Positions 1-12,178 of a DNA stretch of 64,000 bases are shown piece by piece. A model generated the notes under the pieces. That model was not told the DNA's origin. It was given only the letters and a program-made list of their open reading frames with translations, and did no database searches. The stretch's first letter is position 1, and the number at the start of each line of letters is the position of its first letter. A program made the position numbers and the translations under genes. The stretch is from NCBI GenBank assembly GCA_037976565.1, contig CP137674.1, positions 34,502,618-34,566,617 on the forward strand, in the 5' to 3' direction. Origin of the DNA: Mesocentrotus franciscanus. Taxonomy: Eukaryota > Echinodermata > Echinoidea > Camarodonta > Strongylocentrotidae.

Positions 1-196
1 CGCGTTAATTGCGCATTACTTTTGATTGACCGTGTGATGTCACAATGCTTATCAGTAAGTATTTTACTTAGATTTTGTCTAAGGTAAGTAAAAGTCTAAA
101 ACGCGATTTGAATACGAGATAAGTAAACTTCTTAGCTTAGCCATTTACTTAGTAAATTTCTTACTTATTCTGAGTATTGAATTGAATACCGGCCCA
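1..196. repeat. Remnant of inverted-repeat DNA element ends
   Basis: AT-rich sequence with many short motifs of the type cttacttag / ctaagtaa. It ends in a stretch (about 160-196) that resembles, in inverted orientation, the start of the neighbouring element at 197. No coding potential was seen. Probably the end of a non-autonomous DNA transposon adjacent to or interrupted by the next one. Confidence 0.4.
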
Positions 197-814
197 GGGC
201 CCGTATTCAATAAACTTCTAAGACATTTTTCTTAAGTCTAAGAAAATGTCTAAGAATTTGTCTAGGTTAAGAAAGTTGCCTTATGGTGGGTTCCCACTGC
301 CGATCAAACCAACCCGACCAAGCCCGATCAAGCTATTTTGGCCTGGTCGGGCTCGGTCGACAAGGGCAATCGGGGTCGGTCTACCTTGATCGGGGTCGGT
401 CTACCTTGATCGGTATCGATCTGGCTTCCTACACGACAATTTTTGGCATGTCAAAAAATATCGTGTAGGGGTCGAGAAGACAAGCGATCGTACAGCGATC
501 GTGTATTGGTCGAGTAGAGGTCGAGCTGATCGGGAATCGATCGTATAGAGGTCTAGATTGGTCGCGGTGGATTTTTTCCGCCGATCACTACCCGATCATC
601 TCGATTTATACACAACTTCTACACGATTGGTTCCCGATCAACTCGATCAACAACTCAACCGCTTGACGATCGATACATGTCTGCCCTAAACAGTCACTCG
701 ACCGAACTCGCTCACTTCTCGACTGCTTCTCGATGACATCCCGAGCACTTCTCGACCACTTCTCGACCGCACTCGATCTTTCCGATCGCAACTCAACTCA
801 ATAGGAATAATACA

Positions 815-3800
815 GAAGGAAATCCAGTAGCACTTGGGGTGACTTCAATGTTATTAGAGACACGAATCTAGATTATTTTGGACAAGTATCAAAGAAGCAA
901 ACAAAATTTAGTAAAACAATTAGAAGAGTTCATGGATAGCTATAGATTACGTGATGTATGGAGAAGTAAAAATAAAGATAAAAAGCAATACACGTATAAA
1001 CAACGAAATCCTTTTATGCAAAGTCGCTTAGATTATTGGATCATATCAGAGAATTTAGAGCAAATAACATCCAAATGTGACATTGTTCCCTCTATAGCGC
1101 CTGACCATTCAGCAGTTAATCTGGTAATCCATAATAGGTCATCGACAAAAAATAAATATAAAAGATCTTATTGGAAGTTTAATAATAGTCTATTAAGTGA
1201 CAAGGAATACATTAAGAAGATTAGAAAAGAAATAAATACTTTAAAAGAGAAACTGTATGTTGAAATTAAAGATAAGAGAGTACTATGGGATTTCATATAA
1301 ATGGAAACACGGAAGTTTACAATTAAACTATCAAGAAAAAGGGCGGAGGAAAGAAAAGAAAGAAAAAAAAATCGGAAAATTGGTAAAAGAGATTAAAGAC
1401 TTAGAAGAGGATGTATTGTCGATTGGACATCACAAAGATATTTCTGAAAATTTGAAAACTAAGAAACAACAACTAAGTTTACTCCACGATTACATCAATG
1501 AAGGTTTAAAAGTACGGTCAAGATCCTCATGGTATGAATGTGAAGAAAAGAATACAGCATTCTTCAAACAGTTAATGGAATCAAATAGAAAAAAGTATAA
1601 TAAAGAAATTAAATGGAAATGGAAATACCACTTCTAACGAAAAAGAAATTATTGAAGGAATAAAATCATTTTTATGGGCAGCTATTTAGCAAAATAAATT
1701 CTATACAAGATGACACTTTGGACTTCTTTCCTAATAACCTGCCAAAATGGAATAATATATCACGAGATTCATGTGAGGAAACGATCGTAGAAAGGGAATG
1801 CATAGAAATACTAAAAGATATGTAACTTAACAAATCTCCTGGAAATGATGGTTTAAGTGCAGAATTTTATCAGAAATTGTGGCCAGTAATTGGAGATCTA
1901 GTTCTTGCATCTTTTAATGAAGCTCTTCAACAAGGGGAATTATCAGGCTCTCAAAGTCAAGCAGTTATTATCTTGATACATAAAGATGGCAAAGATCCGG
2001 AGCTTATTAAGAATTACAGACCGATTTCGTTCCTAAACGTAGATTATAAAATCCTATCTAAGATACTTTCAAAGAGAATACAAGAAGTTTTACCTGAAAT
2101 TGTTAGTTTTGATCAGTTGGGATATAGGATAGGAACATTGGAGAAGCAATACGAATAATGACGACATGATCTCTCATACTTCTTTTTACAGAGAACACGC
2201 TTTTCTGTGGCCATTGATTTAAAAAAAGCATTTGATTCTGTTTCACATTTATTTTGATATAAGGTTTTCGATCATTTAATTTTGGACCAGGGTTTTGTAA
2301 ATGGGTTAATAATTTTTATACTAAAGCAGAAAGTTGTGTTATAAATGGATATACATCAACAGGTTATTTCAAGGTTGAAAGAGGAATAAGGCAGGGAGAT
2401 TCACTCTCTCTCTCTCTCTCTCTGTACGCAGACGATATAACGCTTTTCATTAAAGATTCGAATTCATTTAAGGAAATTAAACATATTTTTGAATGTTTTT
2501 ATAAAATATCAGGCTTAAAGTTAAACAAGGACAAGACATTCATTTTGCCCTTAGGTCCACAATTATCCACTCATACATTTCCGTTTGGGAAGCAAGTAGA
2601 CATTGTTAAAATACTAGGAATTTATTTTTTAATACACGAAGATATCAAAGAACAAATGAAAAAACGTTTTACGTGGTGGAAGCAGCGTGATTTACATTAA
2701 TGGGGAAAATTCAATTAATGAAAGTATATGGCTATTCTAAATTTATATATTTATCATCATTGATGCCGGTTCCAGAATGGGTGTATAGCGAAATTGAAGA
2801 AATATGTTTTGAATTTTTTTGTGAAGAAGTAAAGGCAAAATTAAAAAGAGCATCATGTTTTTAAACTATCCGCAGGGTGGGCTCAAAATGATGAATTTCC
2901 GACTGTTTGTAAAGGCACAGAGAATAATGTGGATAAAAAGGCTTGTAACAGTAACTCAAGCTATCAAATGGAAACATTACTTTAAATATTTAATGAGACC
3001 AATGGGCGGGAATTTAATATTTTATTGCAACTATTGGAGAGATACAGTGAAACTCATGTTACCTTCTTTTTATCAGAATCTTCTGAAAGCATGGATAGAT
3101 ATGAAAGAATATGTTAAAACAGAAGAGAGATACAGAGGGAATGAAATATTGTATAATAATAATTTTATTCAACTAGAAGGTCAAACTTTATTTGAGGAAA
3201 ATTTGTTTTAAAAAAATATATATCGACTTCATCACATATGCGATAAACAAGGGTTATTAAAAAAGATGCATATTTTATTGCCATTGGTTTAAGTAAGGAA
3301 GAAATTACAAAAGTTAACAAAATCTATTCAATAATTCCTCACGAATGGAAACAGAATGTTCAGCCTGCAAGAAACATCCACTGTGGCCTTAGTTTAGAAT
3401 TAATATTTGCAAAGAAGGTTTTTAAATTTGAAGAAATAACTGCAGAGATGGTGTATAAAAGTCAAATCAAGAAGAATGCAGAAATCAGCTCAGCATTTCA
3501 TATCTTAATGGAACTTTATAATATTACAACTAAAGAAGTGGATTTTTTTGTTCAAACAAAGTTGTGCACATTAAGCAGTAAACTGAGAGAATTTCAGTTT
3601 AAACTTTTGCATAGAATAGTTTATACAAACCATCATTTGCATAGATTTAAATTTCGTACAAACGGTTTGTGTTCGTATTGCAATATTTTGGAGGAAACCT
3701 ATCAACATGTATTTTTTAATGTAATATAATAAAAAGATTCTGGGAAAAATGTGCTTATAAACTCAATTTACCAATTCTAAAGAAACTGTCGTGGAAAGAA

Positions 3801-4250
3801 ATTCATATTGGAATAAATGGGAGTAATATGAAATCGGAGCAATTACTAAACCACATTCTGATTTTGATTAAATTGATGATTTTTAATAGTAGAGAGAAGG
3901 AAGCCTCCAAATGTAGATGAAGTAAAGATAAAATTCTCGAAAATAGGAAAGAGGAAAAAACTTGCAATGGAAAGGGATACTCTTTCAATTCACTTTAAAA
4001 AAATGAGAGACCTTGGAAAGTTTTGTGTAATATTAATTAACTTTAAAAAAAGCAACTTCCCAACCCTCCATTCCAGCATTATTTCTTTGCTTTATGTTTA
4101 TATTTGTTTGTTTTTGTTTTGTTTGTTTGTTTGTTGTTGTTGTTGGGTTTTTTTTTTTTGGGGGGGGGGTTGTTTTTGGGGTTTTTTAAATCTTTATCTC
4201 TCTCTTTGGGGGAGTTTGTCTCTTTTCAGAGGTAGTACTTTTTAAACAAT
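815..4250 (+). pseudogene. Decayed Tx1/L1-like LINE (endonuclease and reverse transcriptase remnants)
   Basis: Frame-broken LINE ORF2, truncated at the 5' end. The endonuclease part starts with GDFNVIRDTN (about 839-868), then SRLDYWII and a PDHSAV histidine motif (about 1020-1115). The reverse transcriptase shows SPGNDG (about 1836), YRPISFLNVDYKILSK (about 2017-2064), AIDLKKAFDS (about 2212), RGIRQGDS (about 2381) and YADD (about 2428-2439). A Cys/His C-terminal piece, CSYCNILEETYQHVFF, lies at about 3670-3717. Motif style and order fit the Tx1/L1 clade. Multiple frameshifts and stops make it inactive. A (CT)n tract at about 2402-2421 interrupts the RT just after the RGIRQGDS motif. Confidence 0.85.
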
Positions 4251-4970
4251 ATTTTGACAGACTGTAATATTTCATGTACAAGCATTTATTTATTTATTTT
4301 TAATTCAACAGATATTCGTTTTTTTCTTCAAAGAAGCACAAAATGAACATGAAATGACCACGGAGATGTGACTAAGTATTTTATCATTATTATTATTACT
4401 ATTATTGTTTTAAACGAATAAGGAAATGTATGAAAGAGTTTTTTTTGTTTAGCAATTGATGTTCAGAATAATACTTTTGAATTGTATTTTGATTATTCTG
4501 AGTTGTATTTTGATTGTTCTGAGTATGATGTAAATTTCATGATTTCGGTTATATGTATTGCCTCTGGTATTGAGAAAATAAAACACCTTATAAATATTCA
4601 AAAATCAAGGACACAATTACGTGCTGATCTAATCACATTTTCTTCGTACCGGTATATTGATACTAATTAAGTTAATCGCTTCTAGAATTGGTAGTAACAT
4701 GTGACTGCGACACGTGCAGCTCTTGACAGTTTGTTTGAAAAGGCAAATAAAATTAATGTTTTAAGTATCATGTGCAATACAGTACTTTGGCAAATGGCAC
4801 TGGGTCTGCAGGGGGAAGTTTAAAGAAATGTGGAATGCATTGACTTCGAAATAAGCCTTTTAGCCTTCTTGAGTGTCTGAGATGAACTGAACGCTGATCA
4901 AAAATGAGTACTGTACCATCAGCTGACGATAATATTTTGTGCAACCACTCAATTCACGAGTCATCTTGGA
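4250..4970. repeat. Possible LINE 3' tail and unassigned AT-rich sequence
   Basis: After the last recognisable LINE residues comes low-complexity T- and G-rich DNA (about 4090-4230), then AT-rich sequence without a convincing reading frame. The Harbinger-type gatcg-rich subterminal zone resumes at about 4975. The exact LINE 3' end and its target duplication could not be placed. Confidence 0.4.
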
Positions 4971-5819
4971 TCCCTGTTCGAACAGGTCGATCTGCTCGGG
5001 CCGAGATTGTGTAGAGATCGTGTGTACGTCTAGTTGGTCTAGTAGGGATCGCGTTGGGATTGTATGTAGATCGGAATGATCGAGAAGAGATCGAAGTTGT
5101 GGTCGACTATACGTCGTGCAGGAGTCGTGAATGGTCGAATGTGGGTCGTCAGTGGTCGAATAGCGGTCGGGAAGAGCTTGTGTTTAGGCATGTGGTCGGG
5201 ATTGGTCGGGGGAAAATGGGTGATCGGGCTTGATTGGGCTTGGTCGGGTTGGTTTGATCGGCAGTGGGAACCCACCATTAGCCGTATTCTAAACACGTAA
5301 TGGGGCGTTCCCACTGTCGTGCGATCCGTTACGAACCCCACGATTGGCCATTCGTAGCTGATCGTGGAAATTCTCTGAATTGCTAGGTTTGGATACGAGG
5401 TGATGCGAGTCGATACGTTATGGTACGATTTGGTGCGCCTGGTTGCGATATGGTCACGATTGGTCAATTTCAGGTGACACGATCTGGTCTCCCGTTCAGA
5501 TACGATCATATACGTTCCGATATGATTGTCCCGATTGAGTCCACGATTGGGTCTCGATGTGACACGATCATCACGATCGGGGTCCCCGATTTGGGACGAT
5601 CGGGTACGTGTAGATACGTTCGAATACCTTCCGATACGTTCATCACGAACCGATGCGCTCTGTTGCGACAGTATACGGTTGTGGTTGCGATGTCTTTCAC
5701 GATAAGGGTCGAGAGTGATCAGGATTTGAGCTACGATTGGACCCCGACGGATATATATACAGGCCGACTGACCATGGACTTCATTGTTTCTTGAACTTCT
5801 ACAAAGTGATCACTACAAC

Positions 5820-7093
5820 CCACAACCATTGATGATGACAGGAGTTGAGGATGATGACAACGTGACATTTGCAGTATTACTGTATGCTTATATTATTATC
5901 GCCAGAGAGGAAGAAGACGAGCAGCAGCCAGACGGTACAGACCAGCCACAGCCCCAATCACGTAAGTACAGGAGAGCTGCAGTCAGGCAGTTCTGGGTGC
6001 AACCATGGCTCACAGAGGAGACGAGACAACAGTTGACCAGTTCTCCAGCCTCCTAGACACCAAATTGAGGCTGGAAGATCCAATAGTGTTCCAAAACTAC
6101 ACAAGATTAACACTACAGCTCTTCGATGAAGTCTTGCAGGGTGCCCCAGCAATCGAGAGGGACGCACCAGTTTCAGGCAACCCCTCTCAACTGGACTGAA
6201 ACTGCCAGTGACACTGAGGCACCTTGCCACTGGACAACTATCGGTTCCTTGCGTATGCATTTAGGTGTGGAGTGTCCAGCATCTCAGAGATGGTTCCAGA
6301 AGTGTGCCAGGCAATTGTGCAAGCGTACAAAATGAGGTTTTAGCCTACCTGTCACCCCTGAAGCCTGGACAGCCGTAGCTAACCAGTTTGAGCAGAGATG
6401 GAACATACCCCATGCCATTGGGGCCCTGGATGGCAAACACATTGCTATCAAGAAGCCACCCCACACTTGAAGCCTGTACTACAATTACAAGGGCTTCTTT
6501 TCGATACCATTCCTAGCTCTGGTGGATGCAGATTACAACTTTGTGTGGATCGAGCTTGGTGGAAAAGGACACATGTCAGATGATCAGATATTTGGCGACT
6601 CTGAGCTGTTCAATGGCCTGGAAGAGGAAGCCCTAGGACTCACCCCACCCTGCCCTTTGACTGCAAGCCCTGATGACCTCCAAGACATGCCCTTCTTCAT
6701 CCTGGGGATGACGCCTTCGCACTCAGGAACTACCCCATGAAGCCATACGGAAGAAGAGTGATGGCCAGGGAGGAGAGGATTTTCAACTACAGACTCTCAA
6801 GGGAGAAGAGTGGTGAAAAATGCCTTCGGTATCCTGGCCAATAGATTCAGGTGTCTAATGTGAATGATATGGTTGAGGCGGAAAACCAGAATGTCATCCC
6901 AGGAGCATGGAGGGACCATGTGGACTGGCTAGATGTGAATCAACCTTCTGTACCTCGCAACTCAGCTACAGCAGATGCAAATCATCACAAGGAACTCCTA
7001 AAGGCCTTCTTCAACTCACCACAAGGTGCGGTCGCATGGCAGGAAAGGATGGCCAGTCTACATGACGCGGAAGGTGGAGAGGATGATATTTGA
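5820..7093 (+). pseudogene. Broken PIF/Harbinger DDE nuclease (transposase) gene
   Basis: Reading in several frames gives an acidic N-terminus, WVQPWLTEETR (about 5996-6028), LRLEDPIVFQNYTRL (about 6068-6112), [12 protein letters not shown] (about 6424-6459), [19 protein letters not shown] (about 6515-6571), [17 protein letters not shown] (about 6706-6756) and [14 protein letters not shown] (about 6820-6861). These match the DDE_Tnp_4-type Harbinger nuclease, with Asp residues in LDG, VDAD and GDDAF. At least four frameshifts or stops break the gene. The usual glutamate of the VVENAFG-type motif reads as lysine (VVKNAFG), so it could not be catalytic even if joined. I saw no intact Myb-like companion gene. 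Confidence 0.85.
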
Positions 7094-7594
7094 TATTTTT
7101 ATTTTTATTTTTGAAAAATTCAGGAAATTGATATTGAAGATGCATGATTTTCTTTCTATTTTTACTGACTATTCTAAGTCAATGTTTTAGAGCAGTGGAA
7201 ACTCATTTTAGGTTAATTACAGCAAAGTTGTTAAATATAGGTGACATATATTTATGGATAAAGAAAAGGGAGAGAATTTTAACTCTTTCATTGTCCATGT
7301 CTGTGCAAGAACAACAAAAAACTTCCATGTGAAAGATCAACTATAATGTAATATATTTTAAAAGATGTTTAAATAGCAGTTACCTGAACAAAAACTATTT
7401 TTGACCTTATACTTAATAGTATGGCACTATAGTTTACACACTGCAAAATTGTCACACCTGTATGTATATATCTGTCTATAATGTTATCGAAATATATAAA
7501 GTTGGTATCTATCATCTTCTGATTGTATGGACACAACTTTCTATTTCAAGTCTGCAAATTAATGGTATACATGTTTACATTACCTTCCATGATT

Positions 7595-7598
7595 GATA

Positions 7599-7639
<41 letters not shown>

Positions 7640-7850
7640 GGAGAAGGAATATTAACAACAAGAGGGAGAGAGTGTGAGGTTGAAGAAGCTGATGGAGTGA
7701 AGGAAAAGGAGTTATTATGATTAAGGACTATAAAGAGAATGATAGTGAATGAGAAACAAATGGTTGAGAGAGAAAGAGGAGAGAGAGAGATATATGATTA
7801 AAAGAGAGAGAGAGAGAGAGAGGGGGAAGGAGAGAAAGTGTAAATATACT
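7595..7850. repeat. (GA)n microsatellite tracts
   Basis: Runs of GA at about 7597-7637, 7768-7790 and 7804-7828, within the 3' non-coding part of Harbinger element 2. Apparent long open frames here are products of the dinucleotide repeat. Confidence 0.9.
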
Positions 7851-8333
7851 GGGCGCGAGAACTCTTAACAGATCGTAAACGTCCGTGTAAAAGCGTGACT
7901 TCTCGTATCTACTCGCATTTACTCGCATCTACTCGTATCATCTTGTATCTGCTCTTGAGTCGTTCGTGTCAGGTCGTGAGCAATGGTACCCGACAGAGCG
8001 TCACAGGTCGTGGCAGATCGCAACACATCTCAACAGAGCGTGGTGTTTGTCTTTTCTAAGGTTGATCCCGATCACCACGATTAGGAAGCACGATTAGATG
8101 CGATATGTTGCGTTTTATTACGATCCAATACGATCTGATGCGATGATCACGATTGACAATTAATCGTGTTGATCGTAGAAATTTTTGAACCGTCCACAAA
8201 TTTCCTACGATCAACACGATTGCCACGACTGACCTCAAGATCTGATAATATCTGATAGGATCACCACGATTACATCACGATTAAGACCACAATTTCAATC
8301 GTGGCGCCAATCGTGATAGTGGGAACGCCCCAT

Positions 8334-9470
8334 TAAGCAGTTTGTCTTAGCTAAGACGACAGATAAGACAAATTCTTAGACCCGATGACGTCATTTTGGA
8401 AAGTCAATTTGGTCGAATCGAGCGACTGAATTGCAGCTCAATTTGCCTATGCAATTTGCGTGTTAAAATAAAAATCGCACCGCACGGAAATTATACACAA
8501 AACGTATGGGAGATAGAGTGCAAGGAAGGAACGATGCTCACAGAATTGTTTTGGGCTTGACCAACTGACACTAAACATTAGTAGGGCAGTCTAGTCAAGA
8601 CCCCCTGAGGCTAGATCTAACATCCACCGTAGGCTTTTTATACTTTTCTGTCAAACATCTTCGAAGAGCCCAAACCGGGCTTTCTTATGCCGCGGCCGCA
8701 GGGTCTATATGAGTAGCCAGCCGACCGACGCTAACATTGGATGTGGAGCTACCCTTTACATCGTCTACTGCTACAGCTAGCCTAGCCTAAAATTAATTAA
8801 AAGCTAAATGTAACCTTTATCAGACTCATAATAAAACAAATTTTGTCTCACCTAGCATTATGCTGATGACACATTACTCCCCGTTTCCATTAATGCCAAT
8901 GCATGACTAAGAAACGATTTCTTTACGACAGCCATGTCATGATTTAAAAGTAGTGTTATGAAGTAGGCATAATTTTATGCTACGCTGGATCGTTTGCTAT
9001 ATATAGTAGTACAGTAGTATTACAAACAAACATAAACAAGTAGGCCCTACGTACCTATATATTGCGCTTAGAACCGCGCGCTGCGCCGTCGATGCTAGTA
9101 CGCGAAGCTTACGTTGATATAGGTCAACTGATAACCTGCGCTGCGCTAGCGCGGCTTCCAACCCGAAGCGACATTGCATGCAGCAGCACTGAGCTGCCGG
9201 TGCCGAAGCCCTATTTAAGCATCCTCAGCCTATGCTTAAATATAGGGTAGATTTCTTACTTATCTTAGATATCTCGATTGTATTAGAATACGACATGCTA
9301 TTTAAGCCCTTTTTCTTAGATAAAATCTAAGAATTCTTCTTACTCTTAAGGCAAAATTCTTATCCCCAATGCTGTTATAGAATACACATTTTGGCTAAGA
9401 CTGTTTTCTTAGCCAAAATTTAAGAAAAAGTACTTACATTTCATGCTTAAGAAGTTTATTGATGCCCGGT
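8334..9470. repeat. Right flank of the outer inverted-repeat element
   Basis: Non-coding. Contains cttaga / taagac words mirrored from the left edge, a GC-richer patch at about 9060-9210 (gcgctgcgc words) and the right terminal repeat at 9451-9470. No convincing gene on either strand. Confidence 0.4.
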
Positions 9471-10070
9471 TTGCCCATTTCTTTAGAAATGGCACCCGTT
9501 GTGTATTTTTCTTATATGGTTTGAAAATCTTATATTAATCTTTTGCACCAAAATGAATGAACATGATATTAGCGAAATTGTAGATAGAGCCATTTCAAAT
9601 TATTCTGCAGGGGCCCATGTCAGAGATCTTCGAAAACGGCTTTCATTTGGACTTTCCTGCATAATTAGCATTAGCATTAATTGTAAGTACTTTAAGAACT
9701 ATCAAATGACACTCGGTGTATTATTGTTCATTTGTTTGTTTTATTTATTTCAATACGGTGGTAAAAAATCTGTTTTCAGCCGCAAGGCTGTTTTTCAGCA
9801 AGTCCATGTATTATATATACATTTTTGTAATACTTGCATGGCCTTGTACATCATAAAAAGTGGCTTGGGTGCCCTTTCGTTATGTAAGGACCAACGTAAA
9901 GATTATATCAGATATTCTCTATCATATAAAATATAGGTGTGAGTTACGATTAAACTTTAGAGGGCCTGTTAATCTCACACAAAAAAGTGGTTTAGGTCCT
10001 TTCATAGTGGGCCCTATTTTATTTTTCAGGAAAAACATAGATATTGGGTTGTGAATATTTTTTAGAAATA
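9471..10070. other. Unassigned sequence
   Basis: AT-rich. An open frame of 145 codons at 9499-9936 has a composition like its surroundings and no motif I recognise. Treated as non-coding. Confidence 0.4.
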
Positions 10071-10075
10071 TTTGT

Positions 10076-10265
10076 AGAGGTGGTTTGGTCTAGTGGATAA
10101 GTCGCCGGACTGTGAACCACGGGGTACGGGGTTTCGTATACCTGCCACAGCACTAAAATCCTTTGGCAAGACTGATTAATCTATATTCGCAACCGGCAAC
10201 CCTCTACCCAAGTGAGGTAAATATTGTCCAAATGCTGATGTTTATCTTATCGCTATTCATTGTAA
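10076..10265 (+). repeat. tRNA-derived SINE (His-tRNA-like head)
   Basis: The head contains an A-box-like TGGTCTAGTGG (about 10087), an anticodon loop CTGTGAA (GTG, His-like) and a degenerate B box GGGGTTTCGTATACC (about 10128). The body has TTTGGCAAGACTGATTAATC, which resembles the body of the SINE at 29.6 kb. The degenerate B box makes a functional tRNA unlikely. Confidence 0.65.
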
Positions 10266-11427
10266 GAAAGGGGTTTATCATACAGTGCCGGATAGTTAGA
10301 GTGATAAGTTTAGATTACAAACGTATTTAATCATGTATACATGTATGGAGTCTTCGACCGCTCGTGGGTGTTTGAGCATAGACACACATGCGCTGCTCAA
10401 CAGTGTTTTTTCTTAGGCATATGAAAGCTCATAATTCCGAGCAGTACATGTGTTCATTTTCTTTTTTTATCTTTCTCTCTTTATTCCCTTTTTTTTTCTT
10501 GAGTAACCACACAAATACAAGCACTGCTTTTAAAGGGATTTCTCATTTTCCTTACAAATTCTACTTAATTCAAATTAATATTATGCTTATATATCTCGTA
10601 ACCTAAAATGTGTTATCACTAATCGACATTTTATATTGTATAATTACAAATAAGTTCCATTTTCTATGTCATATATGTATTGATAGAGTAATGGGCAAAA
10701 GAAATTTGAATTGAATTGAAAAAAAATATTATACAATATATAATATAAAAAGATATTTTTCAAATATCACACAGTAAACATGGAAAAGGAAGTAAAATGT
10801 CTTTTTAAAGAATTTTCTGCAAATTCCTTTGGACCCCGTCATTACCTCAAAGAATTTGGTAGCTCTCGTCAAGGTATTTTTTTATAAACTGAAGATTACA
10901 ATACAGTCTCTCCAAGATACACGTATTGGCCATGCATCTCGGGCCTTGACCGAGTATTCAATGGTCGCAAATAAGTATCATATTAATATAATTAATAACA
11001 AGATGCTGTTGGCAATATCTGAAGGTTCCACCTTAGTATTGGGGTGCCTACATTGTTGAATGAGCGAACCCTTGCAAAGAAATATTTTGCAAGTCGGTTA
11101 CTGTTTTGGGCCTGTTTCATAATGGGCACCTGTGACAGATATTCTGTTCATATTACAGAAGTAGCATTTGCCTTACTATTAGAATCACTTTGCCCACATT
11201 CTTCAATTATCTTTATGATACGCTGATGCAAAAATGGGCCTTTATGGACAAATGGGCACCTAAAACACATTTTAATAATTTAGAGGTCTACAATTTGAAA
11301 TAAAATTTCAACATTATTCTTTAAACCATAATTTGTTCTAATATAATTATTTTGTTTAAGTGAATATGCAGGGAAATGAATCATGTGGCAGTTATATTGC
11401 AAACTGGATGGTAGAGGGCCTCATGGG
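10266..11427. other. Non-coding interval, nothing recognised
   Basis: AT-rich with short T-runs. Several 60-80-codon open frames show no family motif or splice context. Confidence 0.4.
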
Positions 11428-12178
11428 TTAAAGTACAAGTCCACTCCAAAAAAAAATTGCCTTTAAAAGAACCAGAAAAATCAAACGAACCAATAAAAAA
11501 AAGTTTGAGCAAAATCGGATAACTAATAAGAAAGTAATGAATGTAAAACTAAAAAACAATGGAAATCACTACACAAATTGCCAATTTGGCTATCAGATTG
11601 TGACGTCAAGTCCTCACTATTTGTCAATTGCTTTATATAGTTTAATCCCATTAATTTCCCTTTTTATCCCCCAAAAACTTGATTTCCCCATGCCTTTGCC
11701 CAGGTTATATGATTTGTATCATATTGCTTGCATGACATTTCACAAAATTTGTTATGAACTTTTAAGAATTGATACTTTTTTCTGAATATTGTATTATCAT
11801 AATTATTGATATTTATATAAATAGTTTATCCAAATTCACATTTTTCATGATTTAACTGTGCATCCACACAAAAACATATTACTATCAATCTAACTTGGAT
11901 GCTGGTGTGAAGAAATAAGATTCTTAGGGAGAAAATAGGAAATTTATATTATCAATATAAAGAAAATAATTAGTGGATAGTGAGGACCATAGGTCACAGA
12001 CTCATGAATGAGTTACCAATTTAAGTAGTGATTTTCAAAGTTTTTCATGTCATTAAAAATTCATAACTTTCTTATTATTTATCCGATTTTGCTCAAATTT
12101 TTTTTGATTGGTTTGTCTGATTTTTCTGGTTCTATTGAAAGTAAGTTATTTTTGGAGTGGAATTGGCCTTTAAAATTA
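11428..12178. mobile_element. Foldback/MITE-like element with about 110-bp inverted repeats
   Basis: The left arm (about 11433-11535, with CCACTCCAAAAA, AACCAGAAAAATC, TTGAGCAAAATCGGAT) recurs inverted in the right arm (about 12055-12170, with ATCCGATTTTGCTCAA, GATTTTTCTGGTT, TTTTTGGAGTGG). The loop of about 500 bases has no coding capacity. Termini and target duplication are not precisely defined. Confidence 0.7.

Larger units (their letters stand above)
284..5277. mobile_element. PIF/Harbinger-like element 1 with terminal inverted repeats
   Basis: The left end TGGTGGGTTCCCACTGCCGA is repeated inverted at the right end (5222-5277), and the match extends over about 50 bases. The 3-bp flanks TTA (281-283 and 5278-5280) form a perfect target duplication of the TWA type typical of PIF/Harbinger. 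Both subterminal zones (about 330-800 and 4975-5220) are packed with cgatc/gatcg words. No transposase of its own is visible. A LINE fills most of the interior, so this was probably a non-autonomous element of under 1 kb before that insertion. Confidence 0.75.
5301..8333. mobile_element. PIF/Harbinger element 2, autonomous type, inactive
   Basis: The left end TGGGGCGTTCCCACTGTCG and right end GTGGGAACGCCCCA (8319-8332) are inverted copies. The flanks TAA (5298-5300 and 8334-8336) are compatible with a TWA duplication, although the last base is ambiguous because of the palindromic edge. The core GTTCCCACTG is shared with element 1, so the two belong to related families. Only about 20 bases separate the two elements. 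It encodes the broken Harbinger nuclease at 5820-7093 and carries subterminal acgatc/gatacg repeats at both ends. Confidence 0.8.
197..9470. mobile_element. Outer inverted-repeat DNA element that hosts the transposon nest
   Basis: The left end (about 197-217) reads GGGCCCGTATTCAATAAAC. The right end (about 9451-9470), reverse-complemented, reads ACCGGGCATCAATAAACTTC. Both continue inward into the same taagaaa / cttaag motif style (210-275 and 9240-9450). The two Harbinger-like elements lie inside, so the frame is older. Superfamily unknown. Confidence is limited because the ends match only over about 20 bases with mismatches. Confidence 0.45.

Noticed and set aside
5039..5794. Long open frames on both strands at the junction of the Harbinger elements
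   Set aside because: They translate the gatcg-rich inverted repeats and subterminal arrays; overlapping frames on opposite strands show compositional bias, not genes.
7523..7928. Open frames with Arg-Glu or Leu-Ser repeats
   Set aside because: They are translations of (GA)n/(CT)n microsatellites.
9499..9936. 145-codon plus-strand open frame
   Set aside because: AT-rich, with no domain motif, no splice context and no matching copy elsewhere; probably chance.
10076..10145. Functional His-tRNA gene
   Set aside because: The B box is degenerate, the acceptor stem does not pair well and a SINE body follows; it is a retroposed tRNA relative.
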